The notes beneath the pieces were generated by a model. That model was not told the origin of the DNA and searched no databases. It worked only from the letters and a program-made list of their open reading frames with translations. Shown here piece by piece: positions 26,306 to 35,548 of a stretch of DNA of 37,890 bases. A program made the position numbers and the translations under genes. The DNA is taken from positions 1 to 37,890 of the forward strand of contig JAOTUB010000021.1 in NCBI GenBank assembly GCA_029864095.1, in the 5' to 3' direction. Source of the stretch: Gammaproteobacteria bacterium. GTDB lineage: Bacteria; Pseudomonadota; Gammaproteobacteria; Steroidobacterales; Woeseiaceae. The first letter of the stretch is position 1. Each line of letters opens with the position of its first letter.

Positions 26306-26932
26306 TCAGGCGGGCGGCACTTTGGCAATCAAATCCGAGCCCGCAACCACGAGCTGCCCGGGTTTGACGAGAATTGTGCTATCGATTGGCAGGTGCAGTT
26401 CGGCGATGCGAGTCAAGCGAAGATACGCGCAGCGTTGCCCCTGGCCAACGCGTTCTCCGAAGCGAATAAAAGACCGCGGCGCGAAACCGAAGCGATGGCC
26501 ACGAAACTGCAGCACGACATCGTGGCCCTCGTCCGTTTGTATCCACATTGCATTGGTGCGGTAATCCACGACCTTGTCACCATTGGAGGAGCGCAGATCC
26601 ATAATTTTGCCCTCGATCGGTGCGCGCGCCGTATACGTGCCAAAGCTGTCGATACGTATCAGGACGCGGTGCGCCTCGCCCTGCAGCACGCCCCGGTCGA
26701 CGAGATCAACCTCGACAACGCGGCCGTCGACAGGACTGACAACGCCGTGCGGCGACGCCGGAATGCCGCGGCGCGGGTCGCGGAAGATCAGGATCAATAC
26801 GATAAAGACGAGTGCTATCGCGACCGCGACTGCGATGTCGAGATAGCGAAGCGCCAATCCGAAAGCCACGGCAGTGACAAACAGGAAGGGCATGCCCTCC
26901 GGGGCGACAAACGGACTGCGTCTACCTTCCAA
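26306..26932 (-). CDS. Phosphatidylserine decarboxylase-like protein lacking catalytic residues
   Basis: The 208-residue protein resembles short-form phosphatidylserine decarboxylases end to end. An N-terminal segment before two membrane helices (16-52) ends in FRDPRRGIP, followed by VVSPVDGRVVEV and GQGQRCAYLRLTRIAELHLP. In active short-form enzymes the last block reads close to RFGSRVDLYLP, where self-cleavage at Gly-Ser makes the pyruvoyl cofactor; here it is RLTRIAELHLP. The HVNR segment carrying the catalytic His is replaced by TYTAR. The SPVDG Asp remains. I infer a non-cleaving pseudoenzyme, not a working decarboxylase. The start is TTG at 26932; ATG at 26893 would remove the conserved N-terminus. 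It lies 16 bp upstream of udg on the same strand. Confidence 0.78.
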   Translation of the reverse strand: MEGRRSPFVAPEGMPFLFVTAVAFGLALRYLDIAVAVAIALVFIVLILIFRDPRRGIPASPHGVVSPVDGRVVEVDLVDRGVLQGEAHRVLIRIDSFGTYTARAPIEGKIMDLRSSNGDKVVDYRTNAMWIQTDEGHDVVLQFRGHRFGFAPRSFIRFGERVGQGQRCAYLRLTRIAELHLPIDSTILVKPGQLVVAGSDLIAKVPPA

Positions 26933-27053
26933 AAACCCGACCTGCTTGAATTCAAAGACCCGCGACCATCCCCTGCTTTGTTGTGCGAGTCAATACGTTT
27001 TTGGTGCTATATGCACTAGAATTCGCGCCTTGATCCCCGATGGTTGATATTTG

Positions 27054-28760
27054 ATGCGATTCTCCGAATTTGGGCTGACGACGCTCAAGGAAGTGCCTGC
27101 GGAAGCAGAAATCGTCAGTCACAAACTGATGCTCCGGGCCGGCCTGATCCGCCGCCTCGCCTCCGGACTATTCACGTGGATGCCGCTGGGCGTGCGAGTG
27201 TTGCGCAAGGTCGAAACGATTGTGCGCGAGGAAATGAATCGTGCCGGCGCCCTGGAACTGCTGATGCCGGCCGTGCAGCCGGCCGAGCTATGGCAACAAA
27301 CAGGCCGCTGGGACCAATATGGACCGCTGCTTCTGCGCATGAAGGACCGGCACGAGCGCGACTACTGCTTTGGTCCGACACACGAAGAGGTCATAACGGA
27401 CATTGCGAGCAGGGAACTCCGCAGCTACAAGCAGTTGCCGGTCAATTTCTATCAGATCCAGACCAAATTCCGCGACGAGATCCGGCCGCGCTTCGGGGTC
27501 ATGCGCTCGCGCGAATTCATCATGAAGGACGCGTATTCATTTGACATCGATGACGCGGGACTCGAGATCTCGTATCAGAAAATGCACGCGGCGTACTCGG
27601 CAATATTCGAGCGCCTTGGCCTGAAGTTCCGTATCGTCTGGGCGGACAGTGGCGAGATTGGCGGCAGCAAGTCACAGGAATTTCACGTCCTCGCGGACTC
27701 CGGTGAAGATGCGATCGCCTACAGCGATGAGGACGACTATGCATCAAATGTCGAGACCGCAGCGACTAGTCCTTCGACAGCCGCACGGGCGCCGGCAAAA
27801 CAACCGCTCGAGAAGATCGCGACTCCCGGCGTTGGCACCATTGAAGAACTTTGCAAGCTGCGCGGTAGCAAGGCCGAGCAGACGATCAAGACGTTGATCG
27901 TGGAAGGAACCGACGGACCGGTCGCGCTCGTGCTGCGCGGAGACCACGAACTCAACGCGGTCAAGGCGCAGAAGCTGGCCGGCATTGCATCGCCCCTGAC
28001 GCTGGCCGACACAGAGACAATTCGTAAAGCAACCGGAAGCGAGCCCGGCTCATTAGGTCCCGTAGGTCTGGACCTGCCAATCGTTTACGATCACGCCGTC
28101 GCGAGCCTCACCGATTTTAGTTGCGGTGCGAACGAAGCCGGATATCACTATACTGGCGTCAACTTCGATCGCGACCTGCCGTTGCCTGACACCGCGGATA
28201 TTCGCAATGTCGTCGCCGGCGATCCCGCTCCTGGCGGCAAGGGGACGTTGAGCATCGCCCGCGGTATCGAAGTCGGACATATTTTCCAACTTGGTACCAA
28301 ATATAGCGAAGCGATGGGAGCAACGGTACAGGACCGCGATGGCAAGGATTGCATCATGTCGATGGGCTGCTACGGCATCGGCATCACACGCATCGTCGGC
28401 GCCGCCATCGAGCAAAACCACGATGACAGCGGCATCATCTGGCCGGAACCGCTCGCGCCATTCGATGTGGTGTTGGTGCCGATCAACATGCATCGCTCTG
28501 ACGCGGTGCGCAGCGCTGCCGAAGCGCTGTACGCGCAACTGCAAGACATCGGACTGGACGTTTTGTTTGACGATCGCGATGTCCGGCCGGGCGTCAAGTT
28601 CGCCGATGCTGAGCTGATCGGTATCCCACATCGTCTCGTCGTTTCCGAGCGCGGACTTGAAGCGAATGAACTCGAATACCGGTATCGCCGCGACGAGGAA
28701 TCGCGCAATCTGAACCGTGAAGCTGCTCTCAATCTGCTCAAAGAAAGCGCTATAAGCTAG
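27054..28760 (+). CDS. proS: Prolyl-tRNA synthetase
   Basis: A class II synthetase of 568 residues, bacterial type. It shows the motif 2 region [21 protein letters not shown] and the motif 3 segment [20 protein letters not shown]. Between them (about 225-400) is a YbaK-like editing insertion with KTLIVEG and [15 protein letters not shown] start at ATG 27054 rather than the adjacent TTG at 27051. The 121-bp gap to the decarboxylase-like gene has a TAGAAT hexamer (27017-27022) that may be a -10 box, with a weak -35. Confidence 0.98.
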   Translation: MRFSEFGLTTLKEVPAEAEIVSHKLMLRAGLIRRLASGLFTWMPLGVRVLRKVETIVREEMNRAGALELLMPAVQPAELWQQTGRWDQYGPLLLRMKDRHERDYCFGPTHEEVITDIASRELRSYKQLPVNFYQIQTKFRDEIRPRFGVMRSREFIMKDAYSFDIDDAGLEISYQKMHAAYSAIFERLGLKFRIVWADSGEIGGSKSQEFHVLADSGEDAIAYSDEDDYASNVETAATSPSTAARAPAKQPLEKIATPGVGTIEELCKLRGSKAEQTIKTLIVEGTDGPVALVLRGDHELNAVKAQKLAGIASPLTLADTETIRKATGSEPGSLGPVGLDLPIVYDHAVASLTDFSCGANEAGYHYTGVNFDRDLPLPDTADIRNVVAGDPAPGGKGTLSIARGIEVGHIFQLGTKYSEAMGATVQDRDGKDCIMSMGCYGIGITRIVGAAIEQNHDDSGIIWPEPLAPFDVVLVPINMHRSDAVRSAAEALYAQLQDIGLDVLFDDRDVRPGVKFADAELIGIPHRLVVSERGLEANELEYRYRRDEESRNLNREAALNLLKESAIS

Positions 28761-28785
28761 TGTTTTCGCTACAATAGCTCTGCCC

Positions 28786-29361
28786 ATGAAGATCGGACGC
28801 CAATTCATATTTCGCAGCGTACTTCTGGCAATGCTGTTGCCGGCCGGGGCTGTGGCGGAACAGGTCCCGGATCCCGAACTGCGAGAGGTTCTGCGCAAGG
28901 CCGCAACCGCCGCGGACAGCTTTGACGACCGCTTCGACGCCGAGGTCTGGCTCACCGACATGTCTTCGCGACTCGCGCGTCAGGTTCACGACCCGGATGA
29001 GCGCGTCGAGATTCTGACGCGGGTGCACTACGAGGCATCGCGAGCCGAATTGCCGCCCGAACTCGTGCTAGCCGTCATCGAGGTAGAAAGCAACTTCGAT
29101 CGCTATGCGATATCTGTCGCGGGCGCGCTCGGGCTAATGCAGGTAATGCCGTTTTGGCGCGAGGAAATCGGTCGACCCGACGACAACCTGATTCGCCTCG
29201 ACACCAATCTACGCTATGGCTGCACGATCCTGAAGTTTTACCTCGACAAGGAAAAAGGCGACCTGCGACGGGCGCTGGGCCGGTACAACGGCAGTCTGGG
29301 CAAACGGAAGTACCCGAATAAGGTCATCAACAAGCTCAGCAAAAAGTGGTACCAAGGTTAG
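28786..29361 (+). CDS. Lytic transglycosylase (SLT domain)
   Basis: The 191-residue protein has a signal peptide of about 24 residues ending at AVA. Its SLT domain carries catalytic Glu101 in VIEVESNFDRYAIS, then GALGLMQVMP and, near the C-terminus, RRALGRYNGS. Such enzymes cleave murein in the periplasm to form anhydromuropeptides. No lipobox is seen. The ATG follows proS by 25 bp. A TACAAT hexamer (28770-28775) in that gap could be an own promoter, but cotranscription with proS is as likely. Confidence 0.93.
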   Translation: MKIGRQFIFRSVLLAMLLPAGAVAEQVPDPELREVLRKAATAADSFDDRFDAEVWLTDMSSRLARQVHDPDERVEILTRVHYEASRAELPPELVLAVIEVESNFDRYAISVAGALGLMQVMPFWREEIGRPDDNLIRLDTNLRYGCTILKFYLDKEKGDLRRALGRYNGSLGKRKYPNKVINKLSKKWYQG

Positions 29362-29480
29362 GCGGATGCAAACGGCCTGCGATCGGGACGTTCATCTCCC
29401 TCATGTCTCGATCCCGCGTGACGGGAGCTCGCGAAGCTGCGCTTTACCAATAAAAACCTGTCCTAGGCCGCGACCAGGGT
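29362..29480. other. Intergenic gap, convergent
   Basis: This 119-bp stretch lies between the transglycosylase and the acylphosphatase gene. It holds an imperfect 9-bp inverted repeat (GATCGGGAC and GTCTCGATC, one mismatch). On the minus strand a weak stem around 29462-29480 is followed by TTTTT, which might terminate the acylphosphatase transcript. I see no gene here. Confidence 0.4.
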
Positions 29481-29750
29481 CTAGCCGGTTCGGAATCTAT
29501 CCAGGTCCTGCCAGTCTGCGGGTTGCTCAGTAACCTCAATTACCTCGGCCATCGGGGGTCCGTCATCCAACCAGCGCGCCAATTCTTTGAGGGCCGCGGG
29601 CTTGCCGCAGGCAAACACCTCGACGTTGCCGTCGCTCAGATTGATTGCATGTCCGGTAATACCGAGTGACTCGGCGACACGCCGCGTGCTGTCACGGAAG
29701 AACACGCCCTGGACACGGCCTTTGATCGTGAATCGGCGTGCAGTGGGCAT
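29481..29750 (-). CDS. acyP: Acylphosphatase
   Basis: The 89-residue protein hydrolyses acyl phosphates. The family block GRVQGVFFRDSTRRVAESLG contains the phosphate-binding Arg, and the later segment GHAINLSDGNVEVFACG supplies the catalytic Asn. Length is typical. The usual GxFR reads FFR here, one of the ordinary variants. It follows the DUF4398 lipoprotein by nine bases and is probably cotranscribed. Confidence 0.96.
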   Translation of the reverse strand: MPTARRFTIKGRVQGVFFRDSTRRVAESLGITGHAINLSDGNVEVFACGKPAALKELARWLDDGPPMAEVIEVTEQPADWQDLDRFRTG

Positions 29751-29759
29751 GGGGTCTGG

Positions 29760-30074
29760 CTAGGGTTTGTCTTGCCGGCCCGTCTCGCTGAGCCTGAGCG
29801 CGTCGTGCGCCTTCGCCTTTGCCTGTAATGCGTCGCGACGCGCTTGCGCGTAATTTTCCGCATTGATCGACCGCTCTGCGCTTTCGAGAAAATCGACTGC
29901 CGCTTGGAGATCGTCCGACGCGTGCTCTGCCGCGCCCGCCTCTTTTGCAGCCATGATAGCCTGTCGCGCATCCGACATTTCCTGCACCGGAGGCGCAGTC
30001 TGGCAACCGGCAACAGCAAGCAACGCCGCAAGCACGGCGCCGCGCAGGAAAATTATCAAACGGGTGGATTGCAT
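29760..30074 (-). CDS. DUF4398 lipoprotein
   Basis: A 104-residue protein with a lipoprotein signal peptide: lipobox LAVAGC, lipidated Cys24. The mature part is a charged helical stretch with Ala-rich heptads (SDARQAIMAAKEAGAAEHAS), characteristic of DUF4398. Function is unknown; some members are envelope-associated. It is divergent from the yfgD-wrbA pair and is followed closely by acyP. The frame assignment is supported by the clear signal peptide. Confidence 0.88.
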   Translation of the reverse strand: MQSTRLIIFLRGAVLAALLAVAGCQTAPPVQEMSDARQAIMAAKEAGAAEHASDDLQAAVDFLESAERSINAENYAQARRDALQAKAKAHDALRLSETGRQDKP

Positions 30075-30125
30075 TGTTATTCTAGTTATGGGAAACCGGT
30101 CAACGCTACCAATTACGAGGACATG

Positions 30126-30485
30126 ATGTCAATTACCATATACCACAATCCGCGCTGTTCCAAGTCACGGAAAACATTGGAAATACTCGTAACAGCAGGT
30201 GTCACACCAACAATTATCGAGTATTTAAAGACACCCCCGAGCGCCGCGACTGTGCTGGAGCTCGCCGCTTCACTCGGTATTGCAGTTAAAGATCTTCTGC
30301 GCCGTGGCGAATCCGAGCTAAAGGACGCAACCAATCTGCCGGATCTGGACGACAATTCCGCCCTGGCTGCCTGGCTCGAGGTGCATCCGAAAGTCATCGA
30401 GCGTCCGATAGTGCTCGACCAGAGCACTGGCAAAGCCGTCATTGGGCGGCCACCCGAGAACGTGCGGGAGTTGATAGGTCAATGA
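30126..30485 (+). CDS. yfgD: ArsC/Spx-family arsenate reductase-like protein (YfgD)
   Basis: This 119-residue glutaredoxin-like protein has the active-site segment IYHNPRCSKSRKTLEI, with Cys11, and the C-terminal ArsC pattern RPIVLDQSTGKAVIGRPPENV. It matches YfgD of E. coli, an ArsC-family protein not known to function in arsenic resistance. I use the second of two tandem ATGs (30126), five bases after CGAGG; the first (30123) is too close to it. The ORF upstream of these has a different, improbable composition and is not coding. The stop overlaps wrbA by four bases. E. coli keeps yfgD next to hda, and here hda is 600 bp away. Confidence 0.94.
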   Translation: MSITIYHNPRCSKSRKTLEILVTAGVTPTIIEYLKTPPSAATVLELAASLGIAVKDLLRRGESELKDATNLPDLDDNSALAAWLEVHPKVIERPIVLDQSTGKAVIGRPPENVRELIGQ

Positions 30486-31072
30486 GTGAGATCCTCGTTT
30501 TGTACTATTCCAGGAAGGGAATGACAGAAGCGTTGGCACGGGAGGTGTGCCACGGGGTGGACTCGGTCGATGATATGGCGGCGCGGCTGCGCACTGTACC
30601 GGCGGTCTCGGCCGTTACCGAGGCCGTAGAAGACGAGGTACCTGATTCGGGGCCACCCTACGCGACACCACAGGACCTGGCTGACTGTGCCGGCCTTGTC
30701 ATGGGCAGCCCGACGCGGTTCGGCAGCATGGACGCGGCACTCAACCATTATCTGGATGGCACGGTAAATGAGTGGTTCTCGGCGGCCGCAGTGGGCAAAC
30801 CGGCCGCAGTGTTCACATCGACATCCAGCCTGCATGGGGGACAAGAATCGACGCTGCTCACCATGGCTGTGCCACTGCTGCACCATGGCATGATTCTCGT
30901 CGGGCTGCCCTATACCGAAGAAGCGCTAACGACGACTACAACCGGTGGCACGCCCTATGGCGCCAGTAATGTCACTTTCAATAGCAAGAATGCCGCTCTG
31001 TCCGACGACGAGAAGACTCTCGCGCGAGCCCTCGGAAAACGCGTCGCGGAGATCGCGAAGAAGCTCATGTAG
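30482..31072 (+). CDS. wrbA: WrbA-family NAD(P)H:quinone oxidoreductase
   Basis: A flavodoxin-like protein of 196 residues. The FMN phosphate loop reads LVLYYSRKGMTEALA, then GSPTRFGSMDAALNHYLD. The segment SSLHGGQESTLLTMAVPLLHHGMI is typical of WrbA. It probably reduces quinones by two electrons with FMN. It is coupled to yfgD by an ATGA overlap; this pair is seen in other gammaproteobacteria. It converges on hda with 33 bp between. Confidence 0.94.
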   Translation: MSEILVLYYSRKGMTEALAREVCHGVDSVDDMAARLRTVPAVSAVTEAVEDEVPDSGPPYATPQDLADCAGLVMGSPTRFGSMDAALNHYLDGTVNEWFSAAAVGKPAAVFTSTSSLHGGQESTLLTMAVPLLHHGMILVGLPYTEEALTTTTTGGTPYGASNVTFNSKNAALSDDEKTLARALGKRVAEIAKKLM

Positions 31073-31105
31073 TCTCGCATCCCGGTCGCAACCTGGACGC
31101 CACTA

Positions 31106-31786
31106 CTACATCTCCTTCATCACGTCCTTCACGAATGGAATCGTGAGCCGGCGCTTCGCGCGCAACGCCGCGAGATCAAGCTTGTCGAGTACATCGTAAA
31201 GACTGGCCATGTCTCGGCGGCTGCGCTTCAGCAGGAAACGCGCTGTATCGTCAGGCAAATCGAGACCACGATGTTTTGCCCGCAACTGCAGCGCCGATAC
31301 GCGTTCGTTGTCATCCAATGGCCGCACCCGGAACGTCGGCAGTCGCACAAGCCGACTCTGCAGATCCGGGAGTTCAATCGGGCACTCGCGCGGCGACATG
31401 ACCGCCGACACAACCAGAATGCGGTTTGCATCCAGAATCTGATTACACAAGTCGAACAGCGCATTTTCCCACGCCGCATCGCCCGCAACACTGTCGAGAT
31501 CGTCAATACAGATCAGGTCACGGCTCGCCAGGCCGTCGAGGATCCCGGGGCCCGCATCCGCGAGCATTCGAAGCGGCACGTACACCGATTGATCGCCGGC
31601 CCGATCGCACACCGCTTGCAACAGGTGGGTCTTACCCGTCGCTACCGGGCCCCAGAGCCAGCAGCCCTGGCCTTTGCCGTCGGCAAATTCGGTGAGTTCG
31701 GATACGAGCGCCTCGTTGCCGGTATTCAAGAAACTTTCGAACACCGCATGATCGGCAAGGCGCAATGGCAAGGCCAGCTGACTCAC
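31106..31786 (-). CDS. hda: DnaA regulatory inactivator Hda
   Basis: Hda binds the sliding clamp and stimulates DnaA-ATP hydrolysis after replication starts. The 226-residue AAA+ protein begins MSQLALPLRLADH, with the clamp-binding hexapeptide QLALPL at 3-8. The Walker A GPVATGKT spans 46-53 and Walker B LICIDDLD carries Asp95-Asp96. The absence of a DNA-binding domain separates it from DnaA. It follows the AI-2E permease by 17 bases. Confidence 0.97.
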   Translation of the reverse strand: MSQLALPLRLADHAVFESFLNTGNEALVSELTEFADGKGQGCWLWGPVATGKTHLLQAVCDRAGDQSVYVPLRMLADAGPGILDGLASRDLICIDDLDSVAGDAAWENALFDLCNQILDANRILVVSAVMSPRECPIELPDLQSRLVRLPTFRVRPLDDNERVSALQLRAKHRGLDLPDDTARFLLKRSRRDMASLYDVLDKLDLAALRAKRRLTIPFVKDVMKEM

Positions 31787-31803
31787 GTTTCGTTTCCCCG
31801 GCC

Positions 31804-32874
31804 CTATGATTCGTCGACGAGCTCATCGACGTCGATTTCGGGATGCTCCTTGAGATAGCGGAAATAGGCAAAACGCACGAGAACCGACAATACCGCGGCA
31901 GCCGGTAGCGCGAGCAATATGCCGAAAAAACCGAACAGCTGACCGCCCGCGGCGACGGCGAAAATGATCAGAACCGGATGCAGTCCGATACGATCGCCGA
32001 CGAGTTTGGGCGTAAGCAGCGATCCCTCGAGGGCCTGCGCGATCGAGAATGTCGCAACGACACCAACGAGCCGCCACAGAGGATCCGGTTCGAGAACAAC
32101 GGTGAGCGACGCGAGCGCGATACCGAACACGAATCCCAGGTATGGAACGAAACTGACGAGCCCGGAGACCACACCAATCGCGACAGCAAACTTGAGTCCC
32201 ACCAATCCGAGGCCAGCCGAGTAGATAATCGCGAGCGCGAGCATCACGAGCAGTTGTCCGCGCAGAAAGGCGCCGAGCACTTCGTCTGTCTCTCTGGCGA
32301 GGCCCACGACGGTATCGTGCTGCTCGGACGGAATCAGCGCCTCGAGGTGAACGAGGATGAAATCCCAATCACGCAGCAAATAGAACGTCAAAATCGGCAC
32401 CAGGAACAAGCTGAGCACCGCGGCGGCCACTGCGCCACCCGACTGCGTCACCGAGACGAGAACCCTGGTGCCCCAGCTGCCGGCCATGTCTCCATAACGC
32501 GCAACGAATGCACCAATGCCAACATCCTCGCCAATCTCGAGATCGAGCATCTCGGCAATATTCGGCAACCAGACCTGTTCGACTTGACGCACAATCTCTG
32601 GCAACGCATCCAGTAGCGCACCAACCTGTGTTCGGATCAGCGGACCAACCAGCAATACAAGCAGACCGAGCACCAGAAAAGTCAGCAGAAAAACGGCGGC
32701 AACGGCCAGTGTCCGCGGCAGCTTCAGGCGCTGCAGGCGGTCGGCCACCGGGTCTCCGATGTACGCCAGTAGCGCGGCCGCGACAAACGGCGTCAGAATC
32801 GGCGCGAGCAGATACATAAGCCAGCCGACCAATGCGATCGCGATCAGCCAGTTCAAACGCAAGCTGGCGTTCAC
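31804..32874 (-). CDS. AI-2E family transporter (PerM/YfgO-like)
   Basis: The 356-residue membrane protein has about eight hydrophobic helices. The C-terminal half holds the family pattern YLGFVFGIALA, QALEGSLLTPKLVGDRIGLHP and FGFFGILLALPAAAVL. AI-2E proteins export various small solutes; no substrate can be assigned here. E. coli perM (yfgO) also sits near hda. It is three bases downstream of the phosphatidyltransferase gene and likely shares its transcript. Confidence 0.93.
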   Translation of the reverse strand: MNASLRLNWLIAIALVGWLMYLLAPILTPFVAAALLAYIGDPVADRLQRLKLPRTLAVAAVFLLTFLVLGLLVLLVGPLIRTQVGALLDALPEIVRQVEQVWLPNIAEMLDLEIGEDVGIGAFVARYGDMAGSWGTRVLVSVTQSGGAVAAAVLSLFLVPILTFYLLRDWDFILVHLEALIPSEQHDTVVGLARETDEVLGAFLRGQLLVMLALAIIYSAGLGLVGLKFAVAIGVVSGLVSFVPYLGFVFGIALASLTVVLEPDPLWRLVGVVATFSIAQALEGSLLTPKLVGDRIGLHPVLIIFAVAAGGQLFGFFGILLALPAAAVLSVLVRFAYFRYLKEHPEIDVDELVDES

Positions 32875-32877
32875 GGC

Positions 32878-33423
32878 TCAGACCTCGGTGCGCGCACTTA
32901 GAATCCAGTTTGACACATAGTCGTAACCGCTGATGACGACGGTCACGAGCACGGCGGCGCCGACGACCGTAACGGTGATGTCGTCGGGCCAGCCAAAGCC
33001 GGCACGAGACATGACGAAGATCAGGAACGCGAACTCGAGCCCCGTATTGAGTTTGCTGATAAACGTTGGATCGCCTTCGAGGCGCCTGACCATATAGTGG
33101 TACATGAACGACCCGGCAACAATGACAACGTCGCGCAGGATTACGATGATGGCCAGCCAGACCGGAATGTGACCCAGATACGCGAGTGTACCGAACGACC
33201 ACGCAACGAGCAGCTTATCGCCGGCCGGATCGAGAAAAGCTCCAAGCCGCGTATCCCAATGGTATTTCTTGGCGATATAGCCATCGATGCCGTCAGACAA
33301 TCCCGCGATCGTGAACAGCGCCAGCGCCCATCCAAACTCATTGTTCACGAACAGTATGATGATTGGCGCAATCAAGAGAATGCGCGACAACGAAATGGCG
33401 TTGGGTATCCAGCTCAGGTCCAT
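32878..33423 (-). CDS. CDP-alcohol phosphatidyltransferase
   Basis: The 181-residue membrane protein has the diagnostic motif LSDGIDGYIAKKYHWDTRLG followed by AFLDPAGDK, with all four Asp residues present. It resembles PgsA in size and motif spacing, so phosphatidylglycerophosphate synthesis is the best guess, but the acceptor alcohol is not proven. The start is the ATG at 33423, 13 bases after the DUF2066 stop; ATG 33447 would overlap that gene and adds a poor N-terminus. It is in the operon DUF2066, this gene, AI-2E permease, hda. Confidence 0.9.
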   Translation of the reverse strand: MDLSWIPNAISLSRILLIAPIIILFVNNEFGWALALFTIAGLSDGIDGYIAKKYHWDTRLGAFLDPAGDKLLVAWSFGTLAYLGHIPVWLAIIVILRDVVIVAGSFMYHYMVRRLEGDPTFISKLNTGLEFAFLIFVMSRAGFGWPDDITVTVVGAAVLVTVVISGYDYVSNWILSARTEV

Positions 33424-33436
33424 CTTGTTCGTTTTT

Positions 33437-34507
33437 TCAGGGGCCATAGAAGAATTCAAGCGATCGTTCTGGCGTGACACCACCGAACCGATCGCCGTCA
33501 AATCCATTCTGTTCGATAAGGCCATTGAATCGCAATGCCCGGGCCAAGCGATCGACGCCACCGATCGCATCGACACGGTAGCGGATTCGGTCGCCATCGA
33601 CCTCTGCAATCGCGAAGTTCTCAATAAGCCCGATACCGGACAAGAGATTCTGCACGGCACCGTAGGCCTCGACTGAATCGATGCCCGCAATCGTCAGCCG
33701 GATTGACTCGAGTGCCGCATCACCGCTGATCGCAAACTCATTCGCAAGCAGGTCGGCGACCAGGCCCAGGACCAGTTCCGGCTCGCCGCTCCAACTACGC
33801 TCTTCGGCACCGAAGTAATAACTCCAGCGGTTTCGTTGGCTCGATGTTGCCCGAATACGGCCAACCAGAATCGAAACTGCCTGGTAACGCTGCGACGCCG
33901 CGATCAACGCCTCGTCGAAGCCCCCCCAAATATCGCTGAAACTGATGTTTTGCAGGTCCACGGTGTCAAGCAGCGGAAATACAACCGGCAAGCCGCGACG
34001 TTCCGCAATGTCGAGCACGCGCTGTCGCAATAATCGATTGCGGTCGATGGATCTTGCCGCATCACGACGACGCTGCGAATCATCCGCGCCGATGATCTCG
34101 CGCGCGCCCTGACCCCAGTCCACGGCCAGCCAGACAAGCGTCAGCGGCCGGTCGCTACCCCAGACAGTCTGTCCCGACCGTCGCAGGACTTTCTCGATCG
34201 CTTCACCGTCAAACGACACCCATAAGGTGTCGTCGTCACCCGGCCGAAATTGCACCACGTAGGAGGCCGGATCAGGAAACAGCAACTCTAGCATTTCGGC
34301 ATTACCGCTCAATTCCGAGCCCGACACGCGGAGCAGAACCTCGGCGAGAGCCATTTCATAGGCACGAGCCCGTGGGTCCGCCTCCTCCTGATCGAGGGGG
34401 ACCTGCGCCGTATACAGCGACGCTACTTCCACAGCCCAAACGGGCGAGGCGACGAGTGCCAATAGCAGCATCGCCCAAAGAGATTTCAGCAAGGGTGGTT
34501 TCCCCAT
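33437..34507 (-). CDS. DUF2066 exported protein
   Basis: The 356-residue protein begins [20 protein letters not shown] and ends its signal peptide near SPVWA, so it is exported, probably to the periplasm. The remainder matches DUF2066 in layout: [18 protein letters not shown] early, then the [12 protein letters not shown] and [14 protein letters not shown] segments. Function is unknown. I chose ATG 34507, which gives the signal peptide; the longer frame to 34627 overlaps the divergent purM. DUF2066 genes lie next to purM in many gammaproteobacteria. Confidence 0.9.
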   Translation of the reverse strand: MGKPPLLKSLWAMLLLALVASPVWAVEVASLYTAQVPLDQEEADPRARAYEMALAEVLLRVSGSELSGNAEMLELLFPDPASYVVQFRPGDDDTLWVSFDGEAIEKVLRRSGQTVWGSDRPLTLVWLAVDWGQGAREIIGADDSQRRRDAARSIDRNRLLRQRVLDIAERRGLPVVFPLLDTVDLQNISFSDIWGGFDEALIAASQRYQAVSILVGRIRATSSQRNRWSYYFGAEERSWSGEPELVLGLVADLLANEFAISGDAALESIRLTIAGIDSVEAYGAVQNLLSGIGLIENFAIAEVDGDRIRYRVDAIGGVDRLARALRFNGLIEQNGFDGDRFGGVTPERSLEFFYGP

Positions 34508-34522
34508 GGATGCCCAAGCACT

Positions 34523-34528
34523 ATTATA
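34523..34528 (-). promoter_or_regulatory. -10 box for the DUF2066 operon
   Basis: A perfect minus-strand TATAAT lies 15 bases before the DUF2066 ATG, in the 27-bp gap to purM. The same AT-rich core reads TATTAT on the plus strand, only seven bases before the purM ATG. The -35 regions would fall inside the opposing genes. Confidence 0.4.
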
Positions 34529-34534
34529 TCGCCG

Positions 34535-35548
34535 ATGAAGCCCCTGACCTACAAAGATGCCGGTGTCGATATCGACGCCGGAACAGCGCTTGTCGATCGA
34601 ATCAAGCCACTCGTCGCGAAGACGCATCGACCAGAGGTCCTCGGGGGCCTTGGTGGATTCGGCGGGTTGTTCGCCCTGCCGCCTGATAGATACCGCGAAC
34701 CCGTGCTCGTGTCGGGGGCAGACGGGGTCGGCACCAAGCTAATGCTGGCGCAGCGCCTGCAGCGACACGACACCATTGGCATCGATCTGGTTGCGATGTG
34801 TGTCAACGACGTTCTCGTGCAGGGCGCCGAACCGCTGTTCTTCCTCGATTATTTCGCCTGCGGGCGTCTCGACGTCGACGTCGCGAGCGCCGTCGTGGCC
34901 GGAATTGCCGAAGGCTGCCATCAGGCGGGGGCTGCGCTGATTGGCGGCGAGACCGCAGAAATGCCCGACATGTACGAGGATGGTGCGTACGATCTGGCCG
35001 GGTTCTGTGTCGGTGCCGTCGAGCGGTCGGAGATGATCGATGGCAGCACGATCACATCGGGCGACGCGCTGATTGGCATCGCATCGAGCGGCCCGCACTC
35101 CAATGGTTATTCGTTGATTCGCAAGGTGCTTGATATTGCGGCCAACGACAGCATCGCCGGGCGCCCGGCGGGCGAGGTGCTACTCGAGCCAACGCGAATC
35201 TATGTCCGGAATATTCTGAAACTGATGCAATCAGTAACGATTAAGGGACTGTCACACATAACCGGCGGCGGTATCACCGACAACTTGCCACGCGTATTAC
35301 CGGAGAATGTGCACGCGGTCGTTGACACATCGAGCTGGCAACAGGGCCCTGTATTCGACTGGCTTGCCGAACACGGCAACATGGAGACCGCCGATATGCG
35401 CCGTACTTTCAATTGCGGCGTTGGCATGATCGTTGTCGTCAAGGACGCCGAACTCGCCACCGCGCTTTCTACGTTGGAAGGACTCGGCGAAAATGCCTGG
35501 CCAATCGGACACGTCGCCGCGGGTCACGGCCGGGTCCGGTATCTTTGA
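34535..35548 (+). CDS. purM: Phosphoribosylformylglycinamidine cyclo-ligase (AIR synthetase)
   Basis: PurM performs ATP-dependent ring closure to aminoimidazole ribotide in purine synthesis. The 337-residue sequence starts with [20 protein letters not shown], has [14 protein letters not shown] and [20 protein letters not shown], and ends near the conserved [11 protein letters not shown]. Length is typical. It is divergent from DUF2066 by 27 bp. Its stop overlaps the purN start by four bases (TTGA). Confidence 0.97.
   Translation: MKPLTYKDAGVDIDAGTALVDRIKPLVAKTHRPEVLGGLGGFGGLFALPPDRYREPVLVSGADGVGTKLMLAQRLQRHDTIGIDLVAMCVNDVLVQGAEPLFFLDYFACGRLDVDVASAVVAGIAEGCHQAGAALIGGETAEMPDMYEDGAYDLAGFCVGAVERSEMIDGSTITSGDALIGIASSGPHSNGYSLIRKVLDIAANDSIAGRPAGEVLLEPTRIYVRNILKLMQSVTIKGLSHITGGGITDNLPRVLPENVHAVVDTSSWQQGPVFDWLAEHGNMETADMRRTFNCGVGMIVVVKDAELATALSTLEGLGENAWPIGHVAAGHGRVRYL

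Noticed and set aside
27051..27053. TTG as start of proS
   Set aside because: An ATG follows immediately at 27054 and gives the normal ProRS N-terminus MRFSEF.
29844..30122. N-terminal extension of the yfgD reading frame
   Set aside because: It overlaps the divergent lipoprotein gene, has no ArsC-like sequence, and the tandem ATG at 30123/30126 follows a CGAGG site.
33437..33690. Upstream extension of the phosphatidyltransferase frame
   Set aside because: It lies wholly inside DUF2066 in another frame and lacks membrane or family character; the ATG at 33423 gives the expected length.
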